Source of the DNA: an uncultured Pelagibacteraceae bacterium
Lineage (GTDB): Bacteria > Pseudomonadota > Alphaproteobacteria > Pelagibacterales > Pelagibacteraceae
NCBI GenBank assembly: GCA_902522525.1
Contig: CABYVU010000003.1
Location: 31,899 to 95,898 of the forward strand
Length of the DNA: 64,000 nt
Direction: 5' to 3'
This document shows positions 18,847-28,438 of this stretch, piece after piece. The notes beneath the pieces are model-generated. The model saw only the letters and a program-made list of their open reading frames with translations, was not told the DNA's origin and did not search any database. Within the stretch, counting starts at the first letter, position 1. Each line of letters begins with the position of its first letter. Made by a program: the position numbers and the translations under genes.

Positions 18847-19935
18847 ATGAAAAAAATCACATCAATGATTTTAGCTTTAGTATTTGCAGTTTCAGTAATT
18901 GGTTCTGCATCTGCTAAAACATTAAAAATCCAACTTACTTTTCCAAAAACATCTTACGATGGACAAATCGTAAAAATGTGGACTGATAGAGTAACAAAAT
19001 TAACACGAGGTGAGTTAAAATTTGAACTTTTATCAAAAGGTGAAGTTGTTGGAATGAAAGAAACACTAGAAGCCGTTGACAAAGGTCTAGTAGATGGTGG
19101 TGCAGCATGGACTCACTACTGGTCAAACTATCACCCAGCTGCGATGTTATTTGGTTCGCCAGTTGCTGGTGGAGGAATTGGTTTAAGTACTAAATCTTGG
19201 TTAGCTTGGTACTTCGACAATGGTGGTAAAGAGTTATACGACCAATTGTGGACCGAAATGGGAATGAATGTTAAAGGTTTCGTGATGGCATCATCTGGAC
19301 CAGAGGCATTAGGTTGGTTTAAAGAGCCGATCAAGAATATGGATGATTTCAGAAAATACAGATTCAGAACTCCTCCAGGAATTCCAGGACAAACATACAA
19401 AGATATCGGAATTGCATCAGTATCTTTATCAGGTGGTGATATTTTACCAGCGCTTGAAAAAGGAACAATTGATGCTGCAGAGTGGTGTTGTCCAAAACCA
19501 GACTCAGTATTTGGTTTCCAAAAAGTTCTAAAAAACTATTATCTACAAGGTCTTCACCAAAACGTTGTAAATGGAGACATTTATATAAATGGTGATGTTT
19601 ATAATTCTTTAACTGATCATCAAAAATATGCAATGGAAGTTGCATCTGAAGCTATGATCACAAGAAATATTACAAACAGAGCTGTAGAAAATGGAAAAGC
19701 GTTAATTGATCTTACTCAAAATCATGGTGTAAAACTATGGGATACACCGGCTGATTATTTCACTGAGTACATGAACGCTGCTCAAGCTACTCTTAAAAAG
19801 AATGCAGCAGAAAATGCTTTCTTTAAACAAGTTTACGAGCACATGACAGAGCACGCAAAAGTTGTAGTACCTTTTATTGCACAAATGGAAACATCTGATG
19901 CATCAATTGGATCTGCATTTGCAGCACAACAATAA
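18847..19935 (+). CDS. dctP: TRAP transporter substrate-binding protein DctP
   Basis: Signal peptide; DctP family (FRKYRFRTPPGIPGQTYKDIGIASVSLSGGDILPALEKGTIDAAEW). Confidence 0.94.
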   Translation: MKKITSMILALVFAVSVIGSASAKTLKIQLTFPKTSYDGQIVKMWTDRVTKLTRGELKFELLSKGEVVGMKETLEAVDKGLVDGGAAWTHYWSNYHPAAMLFGSPVAGGGIGLSTKSWLAWYFDNGGKELYDQLWTEMGMNVKGFVMASSGPEALGWFKEPIKNMDDFRKYRFRTPPGIPGQTYKDIGIASVSLSGGDILPALEKGTIDAAEWCCPKPDSVFGFQKVLKNYYLQGLHQNVVNGDIYINGDVYNSLTDHQKYAMEVASEAMITRNITNRAVENGKALIDLTQNHGVKLWDTPADYFTEYMNAAQATLKKNAAENAFFKQVYEHMTEHAKVVVPFIAQMETSDASIGSAFAAQQ

Positions 19936-19945
19936 GTAACTTTAT

Positions 19946-19979
19946 AAAAAACGGGGATTTAACTAATCCCCGTTTTTTT
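19946..19979 (+). terminator. Intrinsic terminator/attenuator between dctP and dctQ
   Basis: AAAAAACGGGGATT-taact-AATCCCCGTTTTTT, 14-bp perfect stem including A/T tracts. Confidence 0.9.
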
Positions 19980-20011
19980 AACAATTTAATTTTAAATATT
20001 ATACTTGTTCA

Positions 20012-20668
20012 ATGGTTGATAAAGATAAAGAACCTAAAGTTAAAGAAAATCTAGATATTACTGACGAATTAATTGCTGAAAGAAGAACAAGTACAAAAAT
20101 GCCTGAGGACATGATTCCTTGGATGGCAAAAACAATCGAATTTATTGACTCAAAAATGCTTTTATCAGGCAAAATAATAATGTGGATTACAATTCCACTT
20201 ATTTATGCAATGATACATGAAGTAATTGGAAGACATTTTTTTAATAGACCTACACTTTGGTCTTTTGATATTAGCAGAATGCTAGCAGGGGCTTTGTTCA
20301 TGCTTGGTGCAGCATATACATTATCAAAAGGTATTCATATAAGAGCTGACTTTCTATACAGAAATTGGACAGTTAAAAATCAGGCTAGAGTTGATCTATT
20401 TTTATATCTTTTATTTTTTATACCAGGTTTCTTAGTATTTTTTTATGTAAGTTTTGATTATGCTTACACATCGATTTGTGGAAGATCAAATCTTGAAGAA
20501 TGTTTAGGTGGAAAAGTAAGAATCCAAAGAGCCATGGACACCACATGGATGCCAATAATGTGGCCACTAAAAAGTTGTATGCCAATTGGAGCCTTTTTAC
20601 TTTTAGTCCAAGGTTTTTCTGAAATACTTAAAACATATTATGCTTTTGTGAAAGGAAGATGGCCTTAA
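20012..20668 (+). CDS. dctQ: TRAP transporter small permease DctQ
   Basis: About four TM segments, RMLAGALFMLGAAYTLSKGIHIRADF; about 50-aa hydrophilic N-terminal extension. Confidence 0.92.
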   Translation: MVDKDKEPKVKENLDITDELIAERRTSTKMPEDMIPWMAKTIEFIDSKMLLSGKIIMWITIPLIYAMIHEVIGRHFFNRPTLWSFDISRMLAGALFMLGAAYTLSKGIHIRADFLYRNWTVKNQARVDLFLYLLFFIPGFLVFFYVSFDYAYTSICGRSNLEECLGGKVRIQRAMDTTWMPIMWPLKSCMPIGAFLLLVQGFSEILKTYYAFVKGRWP

Positions 20669-21999
20669 TGGAATTCTTTTCACCAGAAATAATTGGCGCA
20701 ATAATGATTGGTTGCATGTTGTTTGCAATTTTCGTTGGATTTCCTATTTCATTTACGTTGATTTTTTTAGGTCTTGTTTTTGGTTATTGGGGATTTGGAA
20801 AGTTAGTTTTCTATTTAATGACCTTGCAATTTAATATGATAATGACCGAGAATACCCTGGCCGCCGTTCCACTCTTTATATTTATGGGAATTTTGATGGA
20901 GCAAGCTGGACTGATGGAAAGATTATTTAACGCGGTACAATTAATGCTCTCAAAAACTAGAGGTGCATTATTTTATGCTGTTATGTTTGTATCAACTATT
21001 TTTGCAGCAGCAACTGGGATTGTTGGAGCATCTGTAACAATTTTGGGAATTATGGCTGGAAAAACTATGATCAGGACAGGATATGACACCAGACTTTCAG
21101 CGGGTTTAATTTGTGCTGGAGGTACTTTAGGAATTTTAATTCCTCCAAGTATTATGTTAGTTGTTATGGGTCCTGTATTAGAAATACCAGTTACAGATTT
21201 ATTCGCAGCCGCAATCATCCCAGGAATTCTTTTAGCATTTTTGTATGCCGCTTACACAACGCTAAGATGTTTTTTAAATCCTAAACTTGGTCCTGTATTA
21301 CCAGCTTCAGAACGACCAAAAAATATGGCTAAGGTTTGGTATGAGTTTTTAATGGGTTTAATTCCTCCTGCAGGTTTAGTTTTCTTTGCCTTAGGAAGTA
21401 TTTTATTTGGTCTTGCAACTCCAACTGAAGGTGCCGGCATGGGAGCTTTTGGAGCAATACTTTTAGCACTGGCATATAAAAAACTTACTTATCACGGTCT
21501 GAAAGAAGCTCTATTGAAAACATTAGAGATAACAGCATTAATTATGTTTTTAGTTGCAGCCTCAAATTTCTTTGGTGCGGTATTTTCAAAATTAGGAACT
21601 CCATCTCTATTAACAGACTTCTTATTAAATCTTGATGTAAATAAATATGTGATTTTAGCGATTATAATGGCTGCAATATTTTTACTAGGTTGGCCTTTAG
21701 AATGGGTTCCAATAGTATTAATAGTTTTACCAATAGTTCTACCTTTAATTTTAGAATTAGGTTTTAACTTAACTTGGTTTGCTATTCTTGTAGCTGTCAA
21801 TTTACAAACCGCCTGGCTATCTCCACCTGTAGCTTTATCAGCTTATTTCTTAAAAGGTGTCGTACCTCAATGGGATTTAAAAGATATATATTTAGGTATG
21901 ATGCAATTTATGGTTATTCAATTAATTGGCTTAATATTAATTATTATGTTTCCCCAAATAGCATTATGGTTGCCAAGTATAATGTATCCTAGCCCTTAG
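20659..21999 (+). CDS. dctM: TRAP transporter large permease DctM
   Basis: About 446 aa polytopic protein; LAAVPLFIFMGILME, GILIPPSIMLVVMG. Confidence 0.95.
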   Translation: MALMEFFSPEIIGAIMIGCMLFAIFVGFPISFTLIFLGLVFGYWGFGKLVFYLMTLQFNMIMTENTLAAVPLFIFMGILMEQAGLMERLFNAVQLMLSKTRGALFYAVMFVSTIFAAATGIVGASVTILGIMAGKTMIRTGYDTRLSAGLICAGGTLGILIPPSIMLVVMGPVLEIPVTDLFAAAIIPGILLAFLYAAYTTLRCFLNPKLGPVLPASERPKNMAKVWYEFLMGLIPPAGLVFFALGSILFGLATPTEGAGMGAFGAILLALAYKKLTYHGLKEALLKTLEITALIMFLVAASNFFGAVFSKLGTPSLLTDFLLNLDVNKYVILAIIMAAIFLLGWPLEWVPIVLIVLPIVLPLILELGFNLTWFAILVAVNLQTAWLSPPVALSAYFLKGVVPQWDLKDIYLGMMQFMVIQLIGLILIIMFPQIALWLPSIMYPSP

Positions 22000-22888
22000 C
22001 TTTTTTATTAATTTGAGGAATAATTGTTCCTACTAAAATAATTATTAAGGATATAAATATATTAATGGATATTGTAGAACCCAAAACTATCCATGACATT
22101 GTAGCACCAATAGGACCAGTTAAAGGATACATTAAACTAATTCTACCGATAGGTGCTCTTCTTAAAGCAAAGTTATAAAATAAATAAGCACCAAAAGTTA
22201 TAAAAGATAGTGTTATAGCTGCAAGAACTGGAGGACTTAAATTTAAATAATTGTTATATTTAAAACTACTATCAGGCCACAATATAAAAAGTATTAAAAC
22301 AGATAAGATTGCTCCAATCATGTATTGAAAAGTATTAACACCTAATTGATTTACTTTGGTTTGCATAAAACGTCTTCCAAGTACTTCATTAATAGAAACA
22401 CACATCATCCCTAAAAATATAATAAAATCCCCTAAATAATTTCCGCCTCCAATTTTCTTTTGGGTTGATAATAAAATTAAAGTTCCAATAATTGTAATAA
22501 ATGCTCCAATTATTACTTTAATTTCAATTTTTTCTCTTAAAAAAATTCTTGCTACAAAAGGCTGCCAAATAGGAAGTGTACTTATTAAAGCAACACCACT
22601 TACCGGAGAAGTTAGCAACAGCCCTATATGAAAACTAAGAGTTACCAAAAAAGGATTTAGTAGACCCATTAAAAAAGGAGTTAATCCAATTTTTTTAATA
22701 GATAAATCTACTCTCATTAAAAGTGCAAATATTAACATTAAAATAAATGCTAAAGAGAATCGAACTGCCATTAAATCCATTACATAAAACTCTTGTAGTG
22801 CTAATTTTACAAATGGAGGGCCAGAGCCAAAGCCTATAACGGCAATGAACATTGAAATGTATCCAATATTACTTTTTAGAAAACTCAT
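21989..22888 (-). CDS. EamA/DMT superfamily transporter
   Basis: Ten-TM DMT pattern; overlaps dctM 3' end convergently by 11 bp. Confidence 0.88.
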   Translation of the reverse strand: MSFLKSNIGYISMFIAVIGFGSGPPFVKLALQEFYVMDLMAVRFSLAFILMLIFALLMRVDLSIKKIGLTPFLMGLLNPFLVTLSFHIGLLLTSPVSGVALISTLPIWQPFVARIFLREKIEIKVIIGAFITIIGTLILLSTQKKIGGGNYLGDFIIFLGMMCVSINEVLGRRFMQTKVNQLGVNTFQYMIGAILSVLILFILWPDSSFKYNNYLNLSPPVLAAITLSFITFGAYLFYNFALRRAPIGRISLMYPLTGPIGATMSWIVLGSTISINIFISLIIILVGTIIPQINKKAKG

Positions 22889-22952
22889 GTATTAATATCT
22901 TACTGTTATCACTTTTATAGACATATAAAAATATTAGTTTAGAATCTTTAAA

Positions 22953-24404
22953 GTGAGTCAAAATATAGAATTAAAAAATTTTGAATTAGCTACAGTTAAT
23001 CCGAGTAATAAAACATGGACTTCGGCAGATTTATTCTGTTATTGGGCAAATAGTATTCAAACTGTAGCTGGATTTGCTCTTATATCATCTTTGTATTTAA
23101 TCTATAATTTAAGTTCTTATTTAGTTTTATCCTCCTCAATAGCTGCATCAATTCTTGTGTATTTTTTTATTTCTTTAATTGGTCATCCATCCCAAAAACA
23201 CGGATTACCTTTTCCAGTTTTGATGAGAATGTCCATGGGTCTAAACGGTGCTAGATATTTAAGTTTATTAAGATCAATTGTTGGAATTTTTATGTTTGGT
23301 ATTCAAACATACTTTATATCCAAATCTATAACATACCTAACAAGAATTATTATTTATTACATATTCGACCCACAAATTTTAGAAAGTGAATTTGTTTTAG
23401 AATTTTTTCTAGGCTTAAATGTTATAGATTGGTTTTCATTAATAGTAACATTTTTCATTCAATTTTTTTTATTTACGAATGGTCAAAGATATAATCAAGG
23501 ATTTTTAAAATTCTCCGCAATATTTGTTTATTTTGGTTTAATTTTCTTTTTTGTTATGCTTATTGCTGAAAATAGCACTCAAATATTTCAATCTCTAAAA
23601 TCTAATACAATTAGTACAAATTTGATTTCTAAATCAAATGTAATGCCTTTTTTTATTCTTACAGGGACAATTTTTTCATATTTTTCCATTGTGCTTTTGA
23701 ATTATGGAGATTTTTCAAGATATGTAAAAACTAGCAGAGATTTTAAAATAGGAAATTTATTTTTATTTTTGAATATGATTATCTTTTCCTTTCTTGCGAC
23801 TACTATTGTAATAGGTGTTGATGTTTTATTGAATCAAAAGCTAATCGTGGTTGATCAAATAATGACAAGGCCGATGGATATAATAGGAAAGATTGATAAT
23901 GTATATCTAACAGTTTACGCATTAATTTTTATAATATTCTCTTCACTTTCGACAAATTTAATAACTAATTATGTTCCAACACAAAATAGTATAATTAATT
24001 TTTTACCCAAAAACTTAGACCTTAAAAGTGCAGGAATACTAATTTTAATATTTGGACTGATAACAGGCAGTTTGTGGCCATCAATACTAAGCCAAATAGA
24101 AATAATAAAATTAATTGATAGTTTAGCTGCATTTTTTGGACCAATTTTTGGAGTTATCATTGTAGACTATTATCTTGTTAAGAAAGAAAAAGTTAATCAC
24201 AAAGATCTTTTTTTTATCAGACCAGAAAACGAGTACACTTATTCAGATGGATGGAATTATAAAGCTGTATACGCTGGATTAATAGGTTTTATTTTTTCAT
24301 TTTCAATTATTTGGAATATTAATTTCGAAGATTTTAAAACATATTCATGGATTATAGGATTTGTCGTTTCATATATTATGTATTATCTTCTGAATGAAAA
24401 ATAA
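22953..24404 (+). CDS. NCS1 family nucleobase/cation symporter-like permease
   Basis: GTG start; WTSADLFCYWANSIQTVAGFAL, GLPFPVLMRMSMGLNGARYL. Confidence 0.88.
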   Translation: MSQNIELKNFELATVNPSNKTWTSADLFCYWANSIQTVAGFALISSLYLIYNLSSYLVLSSSIAASILVYFFISLIGHPSQKHGLPFPVLMRMSMGLNGARYLSLLRSIVGIFMFGIQTYFISKSITYLTRIIIYYIFDPQILESEFVLEFFLGLNVIDWFSLIVTFFIQFFLFTNGQRYNQGFLKFSAIFVYFGLIFFFVMLIAENSTQIFQSLKSNTISTNLISKSNVMPFFILTGTIFSYFSIVLLNYGDFSRYVKTSRDFKIGNLFLFLNMIIFSFLATTIVIGVDVLLNQKLIVVDQIMTRPMDIIGKIDNVYLTVYALIFIIFSSLSTNLITNYVPTQNSIINFLPKNLDLKSAGILILIFGLITGSLWPSILSQIEIIKLIDSLAAFFGPIFGVIIVDYYLVKKEKVNHKDLFFIRPENEYTYSDGWNYKAVYAGLIGFIFSFSIIWNINFEDFKTYSWIIGFVVSYIMYYLLNEK

Positions 24405-24406
24405 TT

Positions 24407-25414
24407 ATGAAAGCTTTAGTTTATACTGGTGTAGAAGAACTTACTTATAGAGATGAAGAAGACCCAAAAGAGGTAAGTGGAGAAAGTATTCTTAAAGTTC
24501 ACGCTTCAGGAATTTGCGGATCTGATATGCATGCTTACCATGGTAAAGACGAAAGAAGAATCCCACCCTTAATACTAGGTCATGAGGTAAGTGGAAAAAT
24601 AAAAAATGGTAAATTCAAAGATAAAAATGTTGTATTAAACCCATTAATAACTTGTGGAAAATGTGAATACTGCATGAATGGACGCGAGCATTTATGTCCT
24701 AACAGAGTCTTATTAGGCATGAACCGACCTTATGAAAGAAGTGGAGTTTTTGCTGAATATGTCTCTACTCCAAATCAAAATATTTATGAAATACCTGATC
24801 GTCTAGATTTAAGTGAAGCAACAATTGCTGAACCTACAGCTGTATCTTTACATGCTGTATTGATGGGTGAGACATCATTAAAAAAACCGCTTAAAGAGTG
24901 TCGAACTTTGGTACAAGGTGCTGGAGCTATTGGACTATTGTGTTCATTAATTTTATCTAAAATAAAGGGAAATAAAAATATTATAATGTCTGATCCAAAC
25001 AAACTAAGGCTAGATGTTTGTTCAAAATACTTCGATGGTAAATTTGTTAGTCCAAATGACAAAGAAGTAAAAGAAAATAGCTTCGATATTGTTTTCGATA
25101 CAGTTGGATTAGAGGTATCTAGACAACAAGCTATTTCTGTGATTAAGCCTGGTGGTAGCATTATTCATATTGGTTTAACACAACCTTCTGGTCAATTTAA
25201 TTTTAGAAAAGCTACACTTCAAGAAGTAACATTTATAGGCACTTATTGTTATACTAATAAAGATTTTGAAAAAACAATTAAAATTTTGGCCGATAAAGAA
25301 ATAGGAGATCTATCTTGGATTGAATATCGAGAATTAAAAAAAGGAGCAGAGGCTTTCAAGCAAATTCATGATGGTAGTTGTTCTGCTCCAAAAATAGTTT
25401 TATTGCCAGAGTAA
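24407..25414 (+). CDS. Zinc-dependent medium-chain alcohol dehydrogenase
   Basis: GICGSDMHAYHG, GHEVSGKI, structural Zn CGKCEYCMNGREHLC. Confidence 0.93.
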   Translation: MKALVYTGVEELTYRDEEDPKEVSGESILKVHASGICGSDMHAYHGKDERRIPPLILGHEVSGKIKNGKFKDKNVVLNPLITCGKCEYCMNGREHLCPNRVLLGMNRPYERSGVFAEYVSTPNQNIYEIPDRLDLSEATIAEPTAVSLHAVLMGETSLKKPLKECRTLVQGAGAIGLLCSLILSKIKGNKNIIMSDPNKLRLDVCSKYFDGKFVSPNDKEVKENSFDIVFDTVGLEVSRQQAISVIKPGGSIIHIGLTQPSGQFNFRKATLQEVTFIGTYCYTNKDFEKTIKILADKEIGDLSWIEYRELKKGAEAFKQIHDGSCSAPKIVLLPE

Positions 25415-25441
25415 ATACGTAATATTGAAAAAATAATAAAA

Positions 25442-26110
25442 TTGTCTATAGAGGATTTAGTGAAAAATATTTTATTACCCATAATATTCTCAATTTTTCT
25501 TTTTTCATTATCTAATGCTAATGAAAAAGTAATATTTGATTTTACTGAAAATGAACTTTCTACTTTAGAAGTGAGGAAAGTAAGAGGTGCTGATGCAAAA
25601 ACTATTTATACAATTGGAAAAAACGAGAATGGAAATTATCTAAAAGCAGTATCAGATAATGCAGCCTCCGGTCTTGGCAAAGAAATAAAAATAGATTTAG
25701 ACGCCACCCCTTATATTAACATTACATGGAAAGTTGAAAAAGACTTAAAAGGAATTAAAGAAAATACAAAAAAAGGACATGATTTTGCTGCAAGAGTTTT
25801 TGTTATTAAAAAAACAGGTGCAACGCCACTATCAAATAGAGCTATTAATTATGTTTATTCTAGCAACTTAAACATTAATGATTATAAACGAAGCCCTTAT
25901 ACAAAAAAGTCGATAGATTATGTTTTATCCACTACAAAAAATAATTTTGATGAGTGGATTACAGTAAAAGCAAATGTAAAAGAAGATTTTAAAAAACTCC
26001 ATAAACTAGATGTTAAAGAGTTGGATGGAGTTGCTATTATGGCTGATACTGATAATTCAAAGATGAAAGCTATAAGCTATTATCAAAATATTTATTTTTC
26101 GTCTCAGTAA
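25442..26110 (+). CDS. DUF3047-like secreted protein
   Basis: Signal peptide (GTG at 25460 is the likelier start), ITWKVEKDL...DFAARVFVIKK, NYVYSS pattern. Confidence 0.7.
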   Translation: MSIEDLVKNILLPIIFSIFLFSLSNANEKVIFDFTENELSTLEVRKVRGADAKTIYTIGKNENGNYLKAVSDNAASGLGKEIKIDLDATPYINITWKVEKDLKGIKENTKKGHDFAARVFVIKKTGATPLSNRAINYVYSSNLNINDYKRSPYTKKSIDYVLSTTKNNFDEWITVKANVKEDFKKLHKLDVKELDGVAIMADTDNSKMKAISYYQNIYFSSQ

Positions 26111-26111
26111 T

Positions 26112-26249
26112 TTATTTCATATATTTTTTGAGTACTAAACTTAAAAACGAGAGCAGAATTGCAGCAATTACATCAAGAAGTGGTGTTGCTTGAGGATATC
26201 CAAAGTTCCACAATACAACCCCTATAAGCTAAATTATATATATTTTCAT
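26112..26249 (-). pseudogene. Possible remnant of a small membrane protein with one in-frame TAG
   Basis: Manual translation MKIYII*LIGVVLWNFGYPQATPLLDVIAAILLSFLSLVLKKYMK*. Confidence 0.4.
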
Positions 26250-26303
26250 AAACAAATAATCATAGGTATATATATTCCTTGTCTTTGATAATATATTTTT
26301 AAT

Positions 26304-26696
26304 ATGGAATTTAAATCAAACTTTAAAGTTTACTATGAAGACACTGATAGTGGAGGAGTAGTTTATTATGCTAATTATTTGAAATTTTTGGAACGAGCTA
26401 GAACAGATGCAATTACATCTTTAAATTTTAGTAATAAAAATCTTATAGAAAAATTTGGGATTTATATAATAGTTAAATCTTGTAACTTAAATTTTCATAA
26501 ACCTGCAAAACTTGAAGACAATTTAAATATTATTTCTAAAGTATTAGAAGTTAAAAATGTATCAATAAGAATGAAACAGTATATTTTTGTCAATGATAGT
26601 ATGATTGTTGAGGCTGAAATATTATTAGCTTCAGTAGATGAAAAGGGCAAACCATCAAAACTTCCAGTAGAATTTAAAAGTCAATTGATTAAATGA
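26304..26696 (+). CDS. ybgC: YbgC/4-hydroxybenzoyl-CoA thioesterase family acyl-CoA thioesterase
   Basis: YYEDTDSGGVVYYANYLKFLERART signature. Confidence 0.93.
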   Translation: MEFKSNFKVYYEDTDSGGVVYYANYLKFLERARTDAITSLNFSNKNLIEKFGIYIIVKSCNLNFHKPAKLEDNLNIISKVLEVKNVSIRMKQYIFVNDSMIVEAEILLASVDEKGKPSKLPVEFKSQLIK

Positions 26697-27363
26697 TTTT
26701 TTTAACCTTAAGAAATAAATTAGTCATTTTATTAACATCTATTTTTCCAGTATTAACATTTCTAGGACTTGGGTGATAAGATCCAACTAATAAAATTTTA
26801 TTTGGCAGCTTAAAAAATTTACTGTGTCCAAATTTAATATTAGATCTTATTTCAAATTGTTTTTTATAAAACTGTATACACGCATCAAAAGCTATTTTTC
26901 CAAGCGCAATTATAATCTTTAAATTTTCTAAATTTTCAATCTCATTTTTAAAATATTTAAAACAATTATTAAGTTCATTTCTAGTTGGCTTATCTCCTGG
27001 AGGGACACATTTTAATGCGGTAGTTATAAAACTATCATTTAGTATCAAACCATCATTTCTGTGAACTGAATTTGATTTGTTCGATAATTTAGCTTTATGA
27101 AGGCATTTGTACAAAAATTCAGATGATCTATCACCTGTAAAAACTCTTCCAGTCCTATTGCCACCATGAGCAGCAGGAGCTAAACCAACTAATAAAATTC
27201 TTGCTTTTCGGTCACCAAAACCTGTTATTGGTTTTCCCCAATATTTCTCATTGATATATTGTTTTCTTTTATCTTTTGCTACCTGTGTTCTAAAGTTTAC
27301 AAGTCTTGGACATTTCTTACAATTTATTATTGAGTTTTCAAGTTTTTTAAAACTTTTTTTCAT
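26689..27363 (-). CDS. Uracil-DNA glycosylase, family 5 (UdgB-like)
   Basis: NCKKCPRL, GLAPAAHGGNRTGRVFTGDRS, GSYHPSPRNVNTG. Confidence 0.88.
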   Translation of the reverse strand: MKKSFKKLENSIINCKKCPRLVNFRTQVAKDKRKQYINEKYWGKPITGFGDRKARILLVGLAPAAHGGNRTGRVFTGDRSSEFLYKCLHKAKLSNKSNSVHRNDGLILNDSFITTALKCVPPGDKPTRNELNNCFKYFKNEIENLENLKIIIALGKIAFDACIQFYKKQFEIRSNIKFGHSKFFKLPNKILLVGSYHPSPRNVNTGKIDVNKMTNLFLKVKKII

Positions 27364-27412
27364 AAATATTAATTTTTAATCAATGAGTCTTATACTATAA
27401 TTATATTTAATT

Positions 27413-28267
27413 ATGAATGTAGGTTTTATTGGTGTTGGCTATATGGGTTATGGAATAGCCAAAAATCTTTTAATAAAGGGAAACAATTTATTTGTTATTG
27501 CAAACAAAAAAAGAGCACCTATTGATAAAATCGTAAGTGATGGAGCAAAAGAGGTTAAAAGCTACAATGAGTTATGTGAAAAGAATTTAGATGCTTTATT
27601 TCTTTGTGTAACCAATACGCCAATAGCTATAAGTATTGCAGAAAAATTATCTAATTTATTAAAGGATAGTACATTAATTGTTGACGTTACAACACATAAC
27701 CAAAATGGATCAATTAAAATGGAACAAATTTTTGCAAAACGAAAAATTAATTATGTTGAATGTCCTGTTATGGGAGGACCTGTTCAAGCAGAGGAAGGGG
27801 TTTGTGGAGGAATTGTTGGCGCTTCTGATGAAAATTTTAAAAAGGCCGAAATTTATTTAAAAACTTTTTGTAAAGATTATTTTCATTTTGGTGAAGTAGG
27901 CAAAGGAGCAAAGTCAAAGTTATTAAATAATTTTTTATCACTTGGCACAGCAACAAATGTTATAGAATTTATCAAGAGTGCAAAAAAATTAGATATTGAT
28001 CTAGAAAAACTTTTCGCTGTTGCAAAATTAGGATCTGGAAATTCAACAGCTTTAAATAGAATTTTTGATAATGTGCTTAAGAACGATTATACTGGATTTA
28101 AATTTTCAACTTCTAACACTTTAAAAGATCTTACCTATATTCACGAAATGCTCAAAGATTTAGGTAATGCAGAAAAATTAGCTGATGTTAAAAAGTCTAT
28201 TTACAAAAAAGCAGTAGATGAAGGTAATGGAGATCTCTTCATAAGCGAACTAATACAAAAAGATTAA
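27413..28267 (+). CDS. NAD(P)-binding beta-hydroxyacid dehydrogenase-like protein
   Basis: IGVGYMGYGIAKNL, ECPVMGGPVQAEEG, GKGAKSKLLNNF. Confidence 0.9.
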   Translation: MNVGFIGVGYMGYGIAKNLLIKGNNLFVIANKKRAPIDKIVSDGAKEVKSYNELCEKNLDALFLCVTNTPIAISIAEKLSNLLKDSTLIVDVTTHNQNGSIKMEQIFAKRKINYVECPVMGGPVQAEEGVCGGIVGASDENFKKAEIYLKTFCKDYFHFGEVGKGAKSKLLNNFLSLGTATNVIEFIKSAKKLDIDLEKLFAVAKLGSGNSTALNRIFDNVLKNDYTGFKFSTSNTLKDLTYIHEMLKDLGNAEKLADVKKSIYKKAVDEGNGDLFISELIQKD

Positions 28268-28438
28268 TTATTCTTTTTTTTTATCAGCAAATACAATAGC
28301 TATAAGCAATAATGCTGTCCAAAACATTGCTGCTAAACTTTTGATAGCACTCGTTTCAGCACCCCATAAATCAAAAACAAACGCCCCAATAAGAATACCA
28401 ATTATATAAATTATTACTACTAATCTAGTTTGACTCAT
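28268..28438 (-). CDS. Small two-TM membrane protein (56 aa), absent from the supplied ORF track
   Basis: Manual translation MSQTRLVVIIYIIGILIGAFVFDLWGAETSAIKSLAAMFWTALLLIAIVFADKKKE*; start overlaps 3' end of the DUF1289 gene. Confidence 0.7.
   Translation of the reverse strand: MSQTRLVVIIYIIGILIGAFVFDLWGAETSAIKSLAAMFWTALLLIAIVFADKKKE

Noticed and set aside
19343-19531. 62-aa plus-strand ORF in another frame within dctP
   Set aside because: Out-of-frame overlap with a clear TRAP SBP; no independent support
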